In this document: positions 1 to 7,413 of the stretch, in pieces
Position numbering within the stretch: the stretch's first letter is position 1
How the letters are laid out: each line of letters starts with the position of its first letter
Assembly (NCBI RefSeq): GCF_900103825.1
Contig: NZ_FNIF01000037.1
Location: forward strand, 1-33,114
Reading direction: 5' to 3'
Source of the DNA: Paenibacillus sp. yr247
Lineage (GTDB): Bacteria > Bacillota > Bacilli > Paenibacillales > NBRC-103111
DNA length: 33,114 bases
Program-made: the position numbers and the translations under genes
The notes under the pieces: generated by a model
Seen by the model: the letters and a program-made list of their open reading frames with translations, nothing else
What the model was told of the DNA's origin: nothing
Databases searched by the model: none

Positions 1-96
1 GTAAGACCCCTTGTAGACGACGAGGTTGATAGGTTCGAGGTGGAAGTGCAGCAATGCATGCAGCTGACGAATACTAATCGGTCGAGGGCTTAACCT
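1..96 (+). rRNA. 23S ribosomal RNA, 3' end (partial)
   Basis: The first ~96 bases match the 3' end of a Bacillales 23S rRNA. They include the near-universal stretch ACTAATCGGTCGAGGGCTTA (73-92), after which the mature molecule ends within a few bases. The gene begins outside the window. It is followed by a spacer and a 5S gene in the same direction, so this is the tail of an rRNA operon. The exact end (94-97) is estimated from the family. Confidence 0.93.
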
Positions 97-99
97 CAA

Positions 100-130
100 A
101 GCTTTCCGGAGGAAAGCTAGCTTCGGAAGC
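100..130 (+). other. 23S-5S spacer hairpins (rRNA processing region)
   Basis: Just after the 23S end the sequence forms AGCTTTCC/GGAAAGCT (100-107 with 111-118, 3-nt loop). A small GCTT/AAGC hairpin follows (120-130). Such stems lie in the pre-rRNA processing region between 23S and 5S. The rest of the spacer, to about 207, contains TAGTTTTCAAGG (174-185), which is partly complementary to the CTTTGAAAAC leader motif seen before the next 16S gene. The role in processing is inferred from position. Confidence 0.5.
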
Positions 131-207
131 ATAAGTATTTAACCTAAGGTAACACTTTACGCAAGTTTCGTATCTAGTTTTCAAGGCGCAAACAAACGCT
201 TTGACTG

Positions 208-324
208 TTTGGTGATGATGGCGGAGGGGACCCACGCGTTCCCATCTCGAACACGACCGTTAAGCCCTCCAGCGTCGATGGTACTTGAACCGCAGGGTTC
301 TGGGAGAGTAGAACGTTGCCAAGC
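208..324 (+). rRNA. rrf: 5S ribosomal RNA
   Basis: About 116 nt begin TTTGGTGATGATGGCGGAGG and end GAACGTTGCCAAGC, the paired ends of a Firmicutes 5S rRNA. The internal segments CCCATCTCGAACACG and TTAAGCCCTCCAGCG match conserved 5S positions. It lies ~110 nt after the 23S end, as expected within an rrn operon, and is followed at once by a terminator-like hairpin. The ends are accurate to one or two bases. Confidence 0.95.
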
Positions 325-326
325 AG

Positions 327-350
327 TACCCTTAACGGGGTATTTTTTTT
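327..350 (+). terminator. Terminator-like hairpin after 5S rRNA
   Basis: A short stem TACCC/GGGTA with a 6-nt loop is followed by eight T residues (343-350). The stem has only five pairs, so termination may be partial and the tRNA cluster that starts 39 nt later could be read through from the rRNA operon. Confidence 0.55.
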
Positions 351-388
351 GCCGCCCTATAAGACAATTAATCAGTTAAAGGGAATTA

Positions 389-463
389 GGCCCGTTGGTC
401 AAGTGGTTAAGACACCTCCCTTTCACGGAGGTAACAGGGGTTCGAGTCCCCTACGGGTCACCA
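389..463 (+). tRNA. tRNA-Glu (anticodon TTC)
   Basis: A full cloverleaf. The acceptor arm GGCCCGT pairs with ACGGGTC, and the anticodon stem CCTCC/GGAGG encloses the loop CTTTCAC with anticodon TTC. The T-arm contains GGTTCGAGTCC. Discriminator A460 is followed by an encoded CCA (461-463). It is the first of four tRNAs trailing the rRNA operon. Confidence 0.95.
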
Positions 464-554
464 ATGATCCTCACAAAGTAAAGTAAGCTGACGAAGCTTA
501 ATCCAAATACTTTGCGTGGCCCCCAATTCATCATCCCATAAACAAACTAAATAT

Positions 555-630
<76 letters not shown>

Positions 631-667
631 TATTTCCCAAAAGGGACCTAGTAAGATTTTATTGCAT

Positions 668-747
668 GCGCGTATGGCGGAATTGGCAGACGCACTAGAC
701 TTAGGATCTAGCGGGTGACCGTGGGGGTTCAAGTCCCTCTACGCGCA
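668..747 (+). tRNA. tRNA-Leu (anticodon TAG), CCA not encoded
   Basis: A class II tRNA with a long variable arm. The acceptor GCGCGTA pairs with TACGCGC (740-746), and the anticodon stem CTAGA/TCTAG encloses CTTAGGA, giving TAG (Leu). Discriminator A747 is followed by TCA, so the terminal CCA must be added after transcription. This differs from the two tRNAs upstream, which encode it. Confidence 0.93.
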
Positions 748-753
748 TCAAAT

Positions 754-832
754 GCCGGCGTGGCGGAATGGCAGACGCGCTCGACTCAAAATCGAGTTCT
801 AACGAGTGGAGGTTCGAGTCCTCTCGCCGGTA
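754..832 (+). tRNA. tRNA-Leu (anticodon CAA), CCA not encoded
   Basis: A class II tRNA with GCCGGCG at the 5' end pairing to CGCCGGT at 825-831; the first pair is a G-U wobble. The anticodon stem CTCGA/TCGAG encloses CTCAAAA, giving CAA (Leu). The T-arm contains GGTTCGAGTCC. Discriminator A832 is followed by TCC, so CCA is not encoded. It starts only 6 nt after the preceding tRNA-Leu, so the two are surely processed from one transcript. Confidence 0.92.
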
Positions 833-868
833 TCCGTAGGTACACAAGAGCATAGGTTACAAACAAGG

Positions 869-900
869 AAAGCCTTAATCAAATTAAGGCTTTTTTTGTT
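869..900 (+). terminator. Intrinsic terminator of the rrn-tRNA unit
   Basis: An 11-bp perfect stem AAAGCCTTAAT/ATTAAGGCTTT with loop CAA (880-882) runs into a T tract (891-897). It closes the tRNA cluster before the sugar operon. Confidence 0.88.
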
Positions 901-963
901 TAGTGGAGGAAGCAAAAAGGGGCGGCGAATGGTTCATTCGTTTGTCCCTTTTGTCACATTTCA

Positions 964-1021
964 TGTTATAAAGTGACAATAATTTATGTTGTAAATAAAC
1001 TTTTTATGTTATAAAATAACA
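964..1021 (+). promoter_or_regulatory. Three operator-like boxes upstream of the sugar operon
   Basis: Three related 15-bp boxes lie in the AT-rich region before the aldolase gene. They are TGTTATAAAGTGACA (964-978), TGTTGTAAATAAACT (987-1001) and TGTTATAAAATAACA (1007-1021). The last is a perfect TGTTAT-AAA-ATAACA palindrome. Starts are 23 and 20 bp apart, close to two helical turns. The outer bases of box 1 extend it to a TTGTCAC/GTGACAA inverted repeat (951-957 with 973-979). The likely ligand is the DeoR-family regulator encoded by the last gene of the operon, but that is inference. Confidence 0.6.
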
Positions 1022-1049
1022 TCAATTCATGAGGAGAGAGGAATTATTC

Positions 1050-1883
1050 ATGTCATTAAAACCTAGACTTAATCGAATGTTCAGTGCGCAGGGGAAATGC
1101 TTTGATGTGGCTATTGATCATGGCTTCTTTAATGAAGTTACTTTTTTATCCGGGATTGAGAACATGAAGCAAGCGATAGAAACGATTGTTGAAGCAGGCC
1201 CGAACTGTATCCAATTGAGCATTGGCCAGGCCAGACATCTCCAATCGATTCCTGGCAGTCAGAAGCCGGGGCTTGTTCTTCGCACAGATGCTGCTAACAT
1301 TTATGGAGATGTTCTCCCGCATTATGTATTTAGTGAATTAATCGATAAGGCTATAGAGCAGGCTGTCCGTATGGATGCAGTATCCGTTTGTGTTAATCTA
1401 CTGCTGCTTCCGAATCAGCCAGAGCTTCATTATCAATGTGTAAAGAACGTATCCTTGCTCAAAGCGGAATGCGAGAAATACGGCATGCCTTTGATGGTGG
1501 AACCACTGGTGATGCTGGCTAACGAAGCAAAGGGCGGTTACATGGTAGACGGAGATATCCATAAAATTCTTCCACTCGTTCGACAAGCGGTTGAATTGGG
1601 GGCAGATGTCATTAAAGCGGATCCTTGCGATCATGTTCAGGAATATCACAGGGTTATTGAAATCGCTTCCGGAATTCCGGTGCTTGTGCGCGGGGGAGGC
1701 AGAGCTAGCGATGAGGAGATTATGAGCCGTACTGTTGAATTGATGAAACAAGGAGCTTCGGGTATTGTCTATGGCCGCAATGTGATTCAGCATCCAAATC
1801 CTTCCGGAATGACCAAAGCTTTAATGGCCATTGTTCATCAGAAAGCAACGGAAGAGCAAGCACTTGCTCTACTCACTCAATAA
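1050..1883 (+). CDS. Class I aldolase, DhnA/DeoC/LsrF-like
   Basis: A TIM-barrel Schiff-base aldolase of the DhnA/FbaB/LsrF type (277 aa), expected to cleave a phosphorylated keto-sugar in the cytoplasm. Seen in the sequence: VAIDHGFF near the N-terminus, the barrel-strand VIKADPC with the probable Schiff-base lysine (about residue 189), then PVLVRGGGRAS and GASGIVYGRN, the phosphate-binding end of the barrel. An upstream ATG at 1029 exists, but the GAGGAGAGAGG box at 1031-1041 points to 1050. It is the first gene of the operon: the dehydrogenase follows after 23 nt and a PfkB kinase follows that, so its substrate is probably the kinase product. The exact sugar phosphate cannot be told from sequence. 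Confidence 0.88.
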   Translation: MSLKPRLNRMFSAQGKCFDVAIDHGFFNEVTFLSGIENMKQAIETIVEAGPNCIQLSIGQARHLQSIPGSQKPGLVLRTDAANIYGDVLPHYVFSELIDKAIEQAVRMDAVSVCVNLLLLPNQPELHYQCVKNVSLLKAECEKYGMPLMVEPLVMLANEAKGGYMVDGDIHKILPLVRQAVELGADVIKADPCDHVQEYHRVIEIASGIPVLVRGGGRASDEEIMSRTVELMKQGASGIVYGRNVIQHPNPSGMTKALMAIVHQKATEEQALALLTQ

Positions 1884-1906
1884 CGTATGAGAGGAGAATG
1901 ATACTA

Positions 1907-3064
1907 ATGTCTAAAACAATCATCCGCTTTGGTGTTATTGGCTGTGGGTTAATGGGCAAAGAATTTGCCAGCGCAGCTGCACGGTGGTGTCACCTGACCC
2001 AGGTCGATTTTGCACCGAAAATTGTCGCGGTATGTGATGCCAACTCAGCAGCTACGGAGTGGTTTCAAGAAAACGTACCGAGTGTGGAGGCCGCTTACAC
2101 AGATTATAAGGAGTTGCTTGCCAATCCGGATGTGGATGCGATTTACTGCGCCGTTCCGCACAACCTCCATGCGGGGATTTATGTCGATATTATCAAGTCT
2201 GGCAAACACTTATTAGGAGAAAAGCCATTTGGAATTGACCAAGAGGCGAACAGACACATTCTAGAAGCAATAAAACAACACCCCCAAGTTATTGTCAGAT
2301 GCTCATCTGAATTTCCATTCTTTCCAGGGGCTCAACAAATTACCCAGTGGGTGCAAGAAAATAAATTCGGTAAAATTATCGAAGTGGAGGCAGGTTTCTG
2401 GCATTCTAGTGATCTCGATCCAACAAAAGCAATAAACTGGAAGAGGCGAATCGCCACGAATGGCGAATATGGGTGTATGGGGGATTTAGGCATGCATGTC
2501 CTGCATCTGCCCATGCGTTTTGGCTGGAAGCCCAGATCGGTTAGAGCGCTTCTGTCCAAAATCGTGCCCGAACGCCCCGACGGGAAAGGCAATATGGTGC
2601 CATGTGAGACATGGGATAATGCCATTCTTGCATGTGAGGTTGAACTGGCAGATGCGCAGTTTCCGATGGTGCTTTCTACGAAACGAATTGCTCCGGGCCA
2701 TGCCAATACTTGGTTTATCCGCATAACGGGAACCGATTTTTCAGCGGAATTCACGACCAAAAATCCGAAGCAGGTGGCCTCCTTGCCTTATACGCCGGGC
2801 GGCGTTCAAGCTTGGCATGTAGCGGATGCACCTTATAAATCAGCCTATGGCACGATAACCGGGGGTATTTTCGAATTCGGCTTCTCGGATTCTATTCTTC
2901 AGATGTGGGCGGCTTTCTGTGATGAGCTGGTTAATGGAAAAGCTGCTGGGCAATCCTTTCACTGCGCTACACCCGAGGAAGCTGCTTACAGCCATAAAGT
3001 ATTTACTGCGGCTCTGGAATCGAATCGGACAGGTGAAACTATACCCATTGACTGGAGGAATTAA
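1907..3064 (+). CDS. Gfo/Idh/MocA-family NAD(P)-dependent oxidoreductase
   Basis: A predicted cytoplasmic sugar or cyclitol dehydrogenase (385 aa). The N-terminal Rossmann fold shows GVIGCGLMGKEF (residues ~9-20), and the family EKP motif is at ~105-107 (GEKPFG). The C-terminal substrate domain has GDLGMHVLHLP, with the Asp (~193) and His (~197) that sit at the active site in this family. The GAGAGGAGAA box at 1889-1898 favours ATG 1907 over the in-frame ATG at 1898. It lies between the aldolase and the kinase, with only 2 nt before the kinase start. Members oxidise myo-inositol, glucose, galactose and other sugars, so the substrate is open. A two-step oxidation/re-reduction role in epimerising a sugar is also possible. 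Confidence 0.9.
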   Translation: MSKTIIRFGVIGCGLMGKEFASAAARWCHLTQVDFAPKIVAVCDANSAATEWFQENVPSVEAAYTDYKELLANPDVDAIYCAVPHNLHAGIYVDIIKSGKHLLGEKPFGIDQEANRHILEAIKQHPQVIVRCSSEFPFFPGAQQITQWVQENKFGKIIEVEAGFWHSSDLDPTKAINWKRRIATNGEYGCMGDLGMHVLHLPMRFGWKPRSVRALLSKIVPERPDGKGNMVPCETWDNAILACEVELADAQFPMVLSTKRIAPGHANTWFIRITGTDFSAEFTTKNPKQVASLPYTPGGVQAWHVADAPYKSAYGTITGGIFEFGFSDSILQMWAAFCDELVNGKAAGQSFHCATPEEAAYSHKVFTAALESNRTGETIPIDWRN

Positions 3065-3066
3065 AC

Positions 3067-4293
3067 TTGAGCCAGTGTCAAGCGGAAGTGATTGTAGCCG
3101 GGCATATTTGTTTGGATATCATCCCAACGATTCATGGAAAACCATTGGGGACAAATGCCTTATTGGTTCCCGGTAAGCTTGTTGATATTGGGCCTGCTGT
3201 TATCTCAACGGGAGGCGCTGTATCGAATACGGGTATAGCACTTCATCGTCTCGGCAGTAAGGTGAGTTTAATGGGGAAAGTGGGCAAAGATCGATTTGGC
3301 GAAGCCATACTTTCTATTCTAAGCGAGCAAAGTCCCTCTTTAGTGGATGGGATGATTATAGCCTCGGGAGAACACAGCTCTTATTCTATCGTGATTAGTC
3401 CGCCGGGTACGGACCGAACCTTTCTGCATTCGACCGGAGCCAATGATACCTATTCGGCTGCAGACCTGAGAACCGAACAATTTCAAGCAGCACGTTTATT
3501 TCATTTTGGCTATCCTCCTTTAATGCGCAGCATGTATGTGAATAACGGTGAAGAGCTGGCTTTGCTGTTAAAAAAGGTCAAGGATCAAAGCTTAACTGTT
3601 TCTCTTGATCTGGCTAAGCCGGACCCGGAATCAGATGCAGGCCGAGTAGATTGGCGGTCTATTTTTATGAATACGCTTAAATATGTGGATGTGTTTTTGC
3701 CTAGCTTTGAAGAGATTGTTTACATGCTGCATCGGGATCGGTTTGATCAGTGGATGGGGGAATCCGAGTCCGGAGATCTTCTGCCATATGCCACGGGGGA
3801 TTTTCTTTCCCAGATTGCCGAAGAATTGCTGGAAATGGGGGTAGCCATTGTCGGACTGAAGCTAGGGGAACACGGTTTATATGTCCGGACCACTTGGCAT
3901 GAGGAACGCCTAGCAGAAATGGGATTATGTGCTCCAAATGAAGTGCTATGCGAGAATTGGTTAGACGCCGAGTTGATTTCATCCTGCTATGAAGTAGACG
4001 TTGTAGGCACCACAGGCGCGGGTGACTGCACCATTGCAGGTTTTTTATTAGGCCTGTTGAGGGGCACACAGCTAGAGCATACTCTTCATACGGCTGTTGG
4101 CGTCGGAGCGTTTAATGTAGAACGTGCTGATGCCGTAAGCGGTATTCCGGAATTTTCTGAGGTATGGAAACGTATAAACGACGGATGGACGAAACGCAGG
4201 ATGAAGCTAGATTTACCTAACTGGGTTTTCCATGAAGAGAACTTATGGATCGGGCCGCATCATAAAAAGTCTAGGGAGGGCGAGAAGAGATGA
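3067..4293 (+). CDS. PfkB-family carbohydrate kinase (long form)
   Basis: A ribokinase-fold sugar kinase (408 aa). Seen: GHICLDIIP near the N-terminus, the substrate-lid motif GGAVSNTGIALHRLG with GKVGKDRFG, and the C-terminal signature GTTGAGDCTIAGFLLG, whose catalytic Asp is residue 320. It is longer than the usual ~310-330 aa. The extra residues fall between the core sheet and the GAGD motif (about 220-310) and at the C-terminus. Translation starts at TTG 3067 behind GGAGGA (3053-3058). Its TGA overlaps the next ATG by 4 bp (ATGA), suggesting coupled translation with the isomerase gene. Within the pathway it probably phosphorylates the ketose made by that isomerase, giving the aldolase substrate (inference). 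Confidence 0.9.
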   Translation: MSQCQAEVIVAGHICLDIIPTIHGKPLGTNALLVPGKLVDIGPAVISTGGAVSNTGIALHRLGSKVSLMGKVGKDRFGEAILSILSEQSPSLVDGMIIASGEHSSYSIVISPPGTDRTFLHSTGANDTYSAADLRTEQFQAARLFHFGYPPLMRSMYVNNGEELALLLKKVKDQSLTVSLDLAKPDPESDAGRVDWRSIFMNTLKYVDVFLPSFEEIVYMLHRDRFDQWMGESESGDLLPYATGDFLSQIAEELLEMGVAIVGLKLGEHGLYVRTTWHEERLAEMGLCAPNEVLCENWLDAELISSCYEVDVVGTTGAGDCTIAGFLLGLLRGTQLEHTLHTAVGVGAFNVERADAVSGIPEFSEVWKRINDGWTKRRMKLDLPNWVFHEENLWIGPHHKKSREGEKR

Positions 4294-4838
4294 AAAGAAG
4301 CGATATCATGATTGCTCAAGAGCGGACAGCGGAAGTATTGAAGCTCAGCGGGATTGTGCTGACAGACAGCGAAATCAGGAACATTGAAGTGGCTGGCTTC
4401 GGGCTGAACCAACTGGGAGTTCAAGGGCTGGAATTGATTACCTATGTGAATACAGACCGTTATTGTGCCAAAGAATTGGTTCTGTTCCCGCGGCAAACAT
4501 GCCCGGAGCATTTACATCCGCCAGTCGGCAGTGATCCCGGCAAAATGGAGACTTTTCGCTGCCGTTCAGGAAGCGTCTTGCTCTATGTAGAGGGAGAAGC
4601 AGCTTCCACCCTTAAAGCGATCATACCTGCTGGGAGTGAAGCTTACTACACCGTGTTTCACGAAATTGAATTGCATCCCGGTGAACAATATACGATCGAA
4701 CCTGGCATTAAGCACTGGTTTCAAGCAGGTGATCTAGGCGCGGTTGTTTCTGAATTTTCCAGCACCAGCCGGGATGAGTATGATATCTTTACCGATCCCC
4801 GAATTGAGCGGATACCGGTTATAGAAGAAGATAAGTAG
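4290..4838 (+). CDS. D-lyxose ketol-isomerase family protein (cupin)
   Basis: A member of the D-lyxose isomerase family (formerly DUF1498; B. subtilis YdaE type), 182 aa. The family contains enzymes interconverting D-lyxose/D-xylulose and D-mannose/D-fructose with a divalent metal. The cupin metal site is visible as H74 and H76 (PEHLHPPVG), E87 (KMETFRCRSG) and H142 (GIKHWFQAG). The typical ending EFSSTSRDEYDIFTDPRI is present. It is translationally coupled to the kinase by the ATGA overlap. The place in the operon suggests an aldose-ketose isomerisation before phosphorylation. Substrate assignment within the family is not possible from the sequence alone. Confidence 0.87.
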   Translation: MKRSDIMIAQERTAEVLKLSGIVLTDSEIRNIEVAGFGLNQLGVQGLELITYVNTDRYCAKELVLFPRQTCPEHLHPPVGSDPGKMETFRCRSGSVLLYVEGEAASTLKAIIPAGSEAYYTVFHEIELHPGEQYTIEPGIKHWFQAGDLGAVVSEFSSTSRDEYDIFTDPRIERIPVIEEDK

Positions 4839-4847
4839 GACGATACG

Positions 4848-5870
4848 ATGAACCTTTATGGGAAAAAGTGGACTCGCCGAGAGCTGGAAGCACGTGTAGG
4901 AAGGATTGAACAGATTGCCGGCATCAAGCGCTTTATCTTTTCGGAAGGAAGAGAAACGGGTGTTGAGCAGATACAGGTTCGCACAGGAGCCGGACTCTGT
5001 TATTATGTCATTCCGAGTAAAGGCCTGGATATATCTTTAACCGAATATCATGGCGTTCCTATCAGCTGGCAATCTCCTAACGGCGATGCCCATCCGAGCT
5101 TTTACGAAGCAGAAGGTAACGGTTGGCTGCGCACGGCATCCGGCGGTTTGCTAATGACATGCGGATTAACGCAGGTCGGTACATCTGGGGAGGATCAAGG
5201 TGAAAGGCTTGGCCTGCACGGCCGAATACACCATACCCCGGCAAGGCAGGTTGCTGCCGAAAGCAGTTGGAATGAAGATGCGATGGAGATGACGGTCTCA
5301 GGTGTCATAGAGGAAACATCCATTTTTGGCGGTCAGCTTATCTTGTCGCGGCGGATTCGGAGCCGTCTGGGCGAAAATGAGATTGTGATTCAAGATGAAG
5401 TGCGTAACAGCGGCTTTCAGCGTTGTCCGCATATGATTTTGTATCATTTCAATTTCGGCTTTCCCTTGTTGAGCGAAGACACCATCATCATCATGAAAGA
5501 TACAAAAGTAAGAGCTCGGGAGAGCGGAGATTCCATCAGTGGATATGAAACTTGGCAAGCGCCGGATGCGGATTATCAAGAGAGAGTTTACTACCATGAG
5601 TTGTCTGGCGAACCTGAAGTGCAGATTGAGAATCCTTATTTCCCCCATCCTCACGGATTTGGAAAGGTTCGTGTCACTCTTGGCTGGTCGGCGGAGACGC
5701 TGCCCAATCTCGTCCAGTGGAAAATGCCAGGTGCCGGAACCCATGTTCTTGGTATCGAACCAGGTAACTGTCATGTAGAAGGCCGGCAAAGAGAACGAGA
5801 ACAAGGAACACTGGTTTATCTCGAGCCGGGCGAAACGGTCAAGTACGAAATCAGGTTGAACCTAGGCTAA
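4848..5870 (+). CDS. DUF4432 (aldose 1-epimerase-like) protein
   Basis: A beta-rich protein of 340 aa resembling the DUF4432 group of galactose-mutarotase-like folds. Visible landmarks are YVIPSKGLDIS, GGLLMTCGLTQVG, GLHGRIHHTPA with conserved histidines, HMILYHFNFGFPLL and a C-terminal GIEPGNCHVEGR. Proteins of this group accompany sugar-catabolism operons; most have no proven reaction, but mutarotation or epimerisation of an aldose is the usual guess. ATG 4848 follows AGTAGGA with 7-nt spacing, 9 nt after the isomerase gene. It lacks a signal peptide, so it acts in the cytoplasm, presumably on the same free sugar as the isomerase. Confidence 0.85.
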   Translation: MNLYGKKWTRRELEARVGRIEQIAGIKRFIFSEGRETGVEQIQVRTGAGLCYYVIPSKGLDISLTEYHGVPISWQSPNGDAHPSFYEAEGNGWLRTASGGLLMTCGLTQVGTSGEDQGERLGLHGRIHHTPARQVAAESSWNEDAMEMTVSGVIEETSIFGGQLILSRRIRSRLGENEIVIQDEVRNSGFQRCPHMILYHFNFGFPLLSEDTIIIMKDTKVRARESGDSISGYETWQAPDADYQERVYYHELSGEPEVQIENPYFPHPHGFGKVRVTLGWSAETLPNLVQWKMPGAGTHVLGIEPGNCHVEGRQREREQGTLVYLEPGETVKYEIRLNLG

Positions 5871-5917
5871 GTTAACTGCGATAATAGGGACATGAACAAG
5901 TAGCGGAGGTTCTCAGG

Positions 5918-6676
5918 ATGCAAAACCAAATCAATCAACGCCAGCAGCAAATATTGGACCGAATGGCGCTCGACGGAGAAGTCAAAATCGCGGAATTGAA
6001 AGAGATGTTCGAGGTCACGGAAATGACCCTGCGCAGAGATATGGAGAAGCTGGAGCAATGGGGACATATTAGGCGTACGTTCGGCGGCGCTATTTTAGTT
6101 GGTACGGATATCGCTTTACATGAACGGAACGGGGTTTTCATTGAAGAAAAAATGAGGATCGGGAAACAAGCCGCGCAGCTGATTCAGCCAGGGGAATCGA
6201 TCTTTCTGGACGGCGGCTCAACTACGCTCCAAGTGGCTAAATTTATTCAGCCGGGCAAGAACATTACAGTCGTAACCAATGCGCTTAATATTGCTGCAGA
6301 GCTTCAAGGAAAACTGATCTCGACGATTGTTATAGGCGGCATGTTGGTGGGCCAAACTTCAACTTTAGTAGGGCCGATTGCCGCTGATGCTATTATAAAA
6401 ATGGCATTTAACAGGGTGTTTATCGGGACTACAGGTGTCACTTTGAAGCATGGCTTCAGCAACTCCAACATGCATGAGGCTGAGATTAAACGTCTTGCCA
6501 TTAAGCAGGCATCTGAAATTAACATTGTAATGGATCAGTCCAAATTTGGGATGCAGGACTTGTTTTCATTCGCAAGCCTGGATGCCGTTAACCGAATTAT
6601 CACGGATCGACTTCCCGATCAAGAGTTAGGTGACGCCTGCAAGGAAGCATCCATAGAGGTTTTAGCAAGTTTTTGA
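5918..6676 (+). CDS. DeoR-family transcriptional regulator
   Basis: A sugar-phosphate-responsive repressor of 252 aa. The N-terminal winged helix (residues ~5-57) has RQQQILDRMALDGEVKIAEL and MTLRRDMEKLEQWGHI. The C-terminal DeoRC sensor domain shows IFLDGGSTTLQVAKFI and VVTNALNIAAEL, typical for the sugar-phosphate binding fold. ATG 5918 is preceded by GCGGAGG. The gene lies 47 nt after the DUF4432 gene and is the last of the operon, so it probably represses its own operon through the three boxes at 964-1021. Its 3' end overlaps the convergent GntR-family gene by 58 bp. The inducer is unknown; by analogy it would be a phosphorylated pathway intermediate. Confidence 0.92.
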   Translation: MQNQINQRQQQILDRMALDGEVKIAELKEMFEVTEMTLRRDMEKLEQWGHIRRTFGGAILVGTDIALHERNGVFIEEKMRIGKQAAQLIQPGESIFLDGGSTTLQVAKFIQPGKNITVVTNALNIAAELQGKLISTIVIGGMLVGQTSTLVGPIAADAIIKMAFNRVFIGTTGVTLKHGFSNSNMHEAEIKRLAIKQASEINIVMDQSKFGMQDLFSFASLDAVNRIITDRLPDQELGDACKEASIEVLASF

Positions 6677-7353
6677 ATAACTTGATCCACTTTATGAATA
6701 TGCTGCGACATCTTCTCCGCTGCAAGCTGCTCATCTTTTGCATCAATGGCATCGACGATGTCAAGATGTTCCTGAAGAAGCTTCTCAGCGGAAGCGCGTT
6801 CAGCAAAAAACCACAGACGGCGAGAAGCCTTCATGCTTTGCTGCAGCCGCTCCGTCAATGACTCCATCATCCCGATTAAGAGGGAATTGTGGGAGGCTTT
6901 GGCGATTTCCAGGTGAAAGCGAATGTCGGCTTGCTCGCTTTCTTCTTCGTTTTCTAGCGTTGCTTCCATCGTGCTGAGGATCTGCCTTAGTTCCGCCAAA
7001 TTTTCTTCGGTACGGCGACTTGCTGCTAACGAAGCACAACCCGCCTCTATGAATCTTCGGACCTCCTGCACTTCCTGCAGCGTTTGGCCTTGATCAAAGA
7101 GGCTGCTGCTGTCTGCCGGCAAATGGTTAGTAACGAAGGTGCCTCCGCCATGTCGAATATCTACCCACCCCGTTGCCTTTAATCCGCTAAGCGCTTCTCT
7201 AACCGTAGAACGGCCAACCTGAAAGCTAGCTGCAAGTTCAACAACGGTTGGAAGTTTCGAACCTGGTGCATAAGTACCCGTCTCGATTTGCATTTTAATT
7301 TGCTGTAGCACGATTTCCGAGCCCTTTTGCGGTCGAATCTGCTGGAATGTCAT
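6619..7353 (-). CDS. FadR-type GntR-family transcriptional regulator
   Basis: A 244-aa regulator with an N-terminal GntR winged helix (residues ~8-75: GSKLPTVVELAASFQVGRST, then EALSGLKATGWVDIRHGGGT). The all-helical FCD ligand domain (~90-230) has metal-ligand positions EVRRFIEAGCASLA, DIRFHLEIAKASHN and a late H in LLQEHLDIVDAI. FCD regulators of this kind (LldR, LutR, GlcC) sense carboxylates such as lactate or glycolate. The gene is divergent from glcD-glcF, so control of that pair is the natural inference. ATG 7353 (complement) has a GGGGGAA box. Its C-terminal coding end overlaps the convergent DeoR gene. Confidence 0.9.
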   Translation of the reverse strand: MTFQQIRPQKGSEIVLQQIKMQIETGTYAPGSKLPTVVELAASFQVGRSTVREALSGLKATGWVDIRHGGGTFVTNHLPADSSSLFDQGQTLQEVQEVRRFIEAGCASLAASRRTEENLAELRQILSTMEATLENEEESEQADIRFHLEIAKASHNSLLIGMMESLTERLQQSMKASRRLWFFAERASAEKLLQEHLDIVDAIDAKDEQLAAEKMSQHIHKVDQVIQKLAKTSMDASLQASPNS

Positions 7354-7413
7354 AAAATTCCCCCATGAAAGATCTATACATCAATTCAATCATAAGTTAA
7401 AATAGAAGAAAAG

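Noticed and set aside
1050..5870. Inositol (iol) operon
   Set aside because: Dehydrogenase, PfkB kinase, aldolase and DeoR types match in kind. However, there is no IolD or IolE, the isomerase is of the D-lyxose type rather than IolB, and the DUF4432 protein does not belong to iol.
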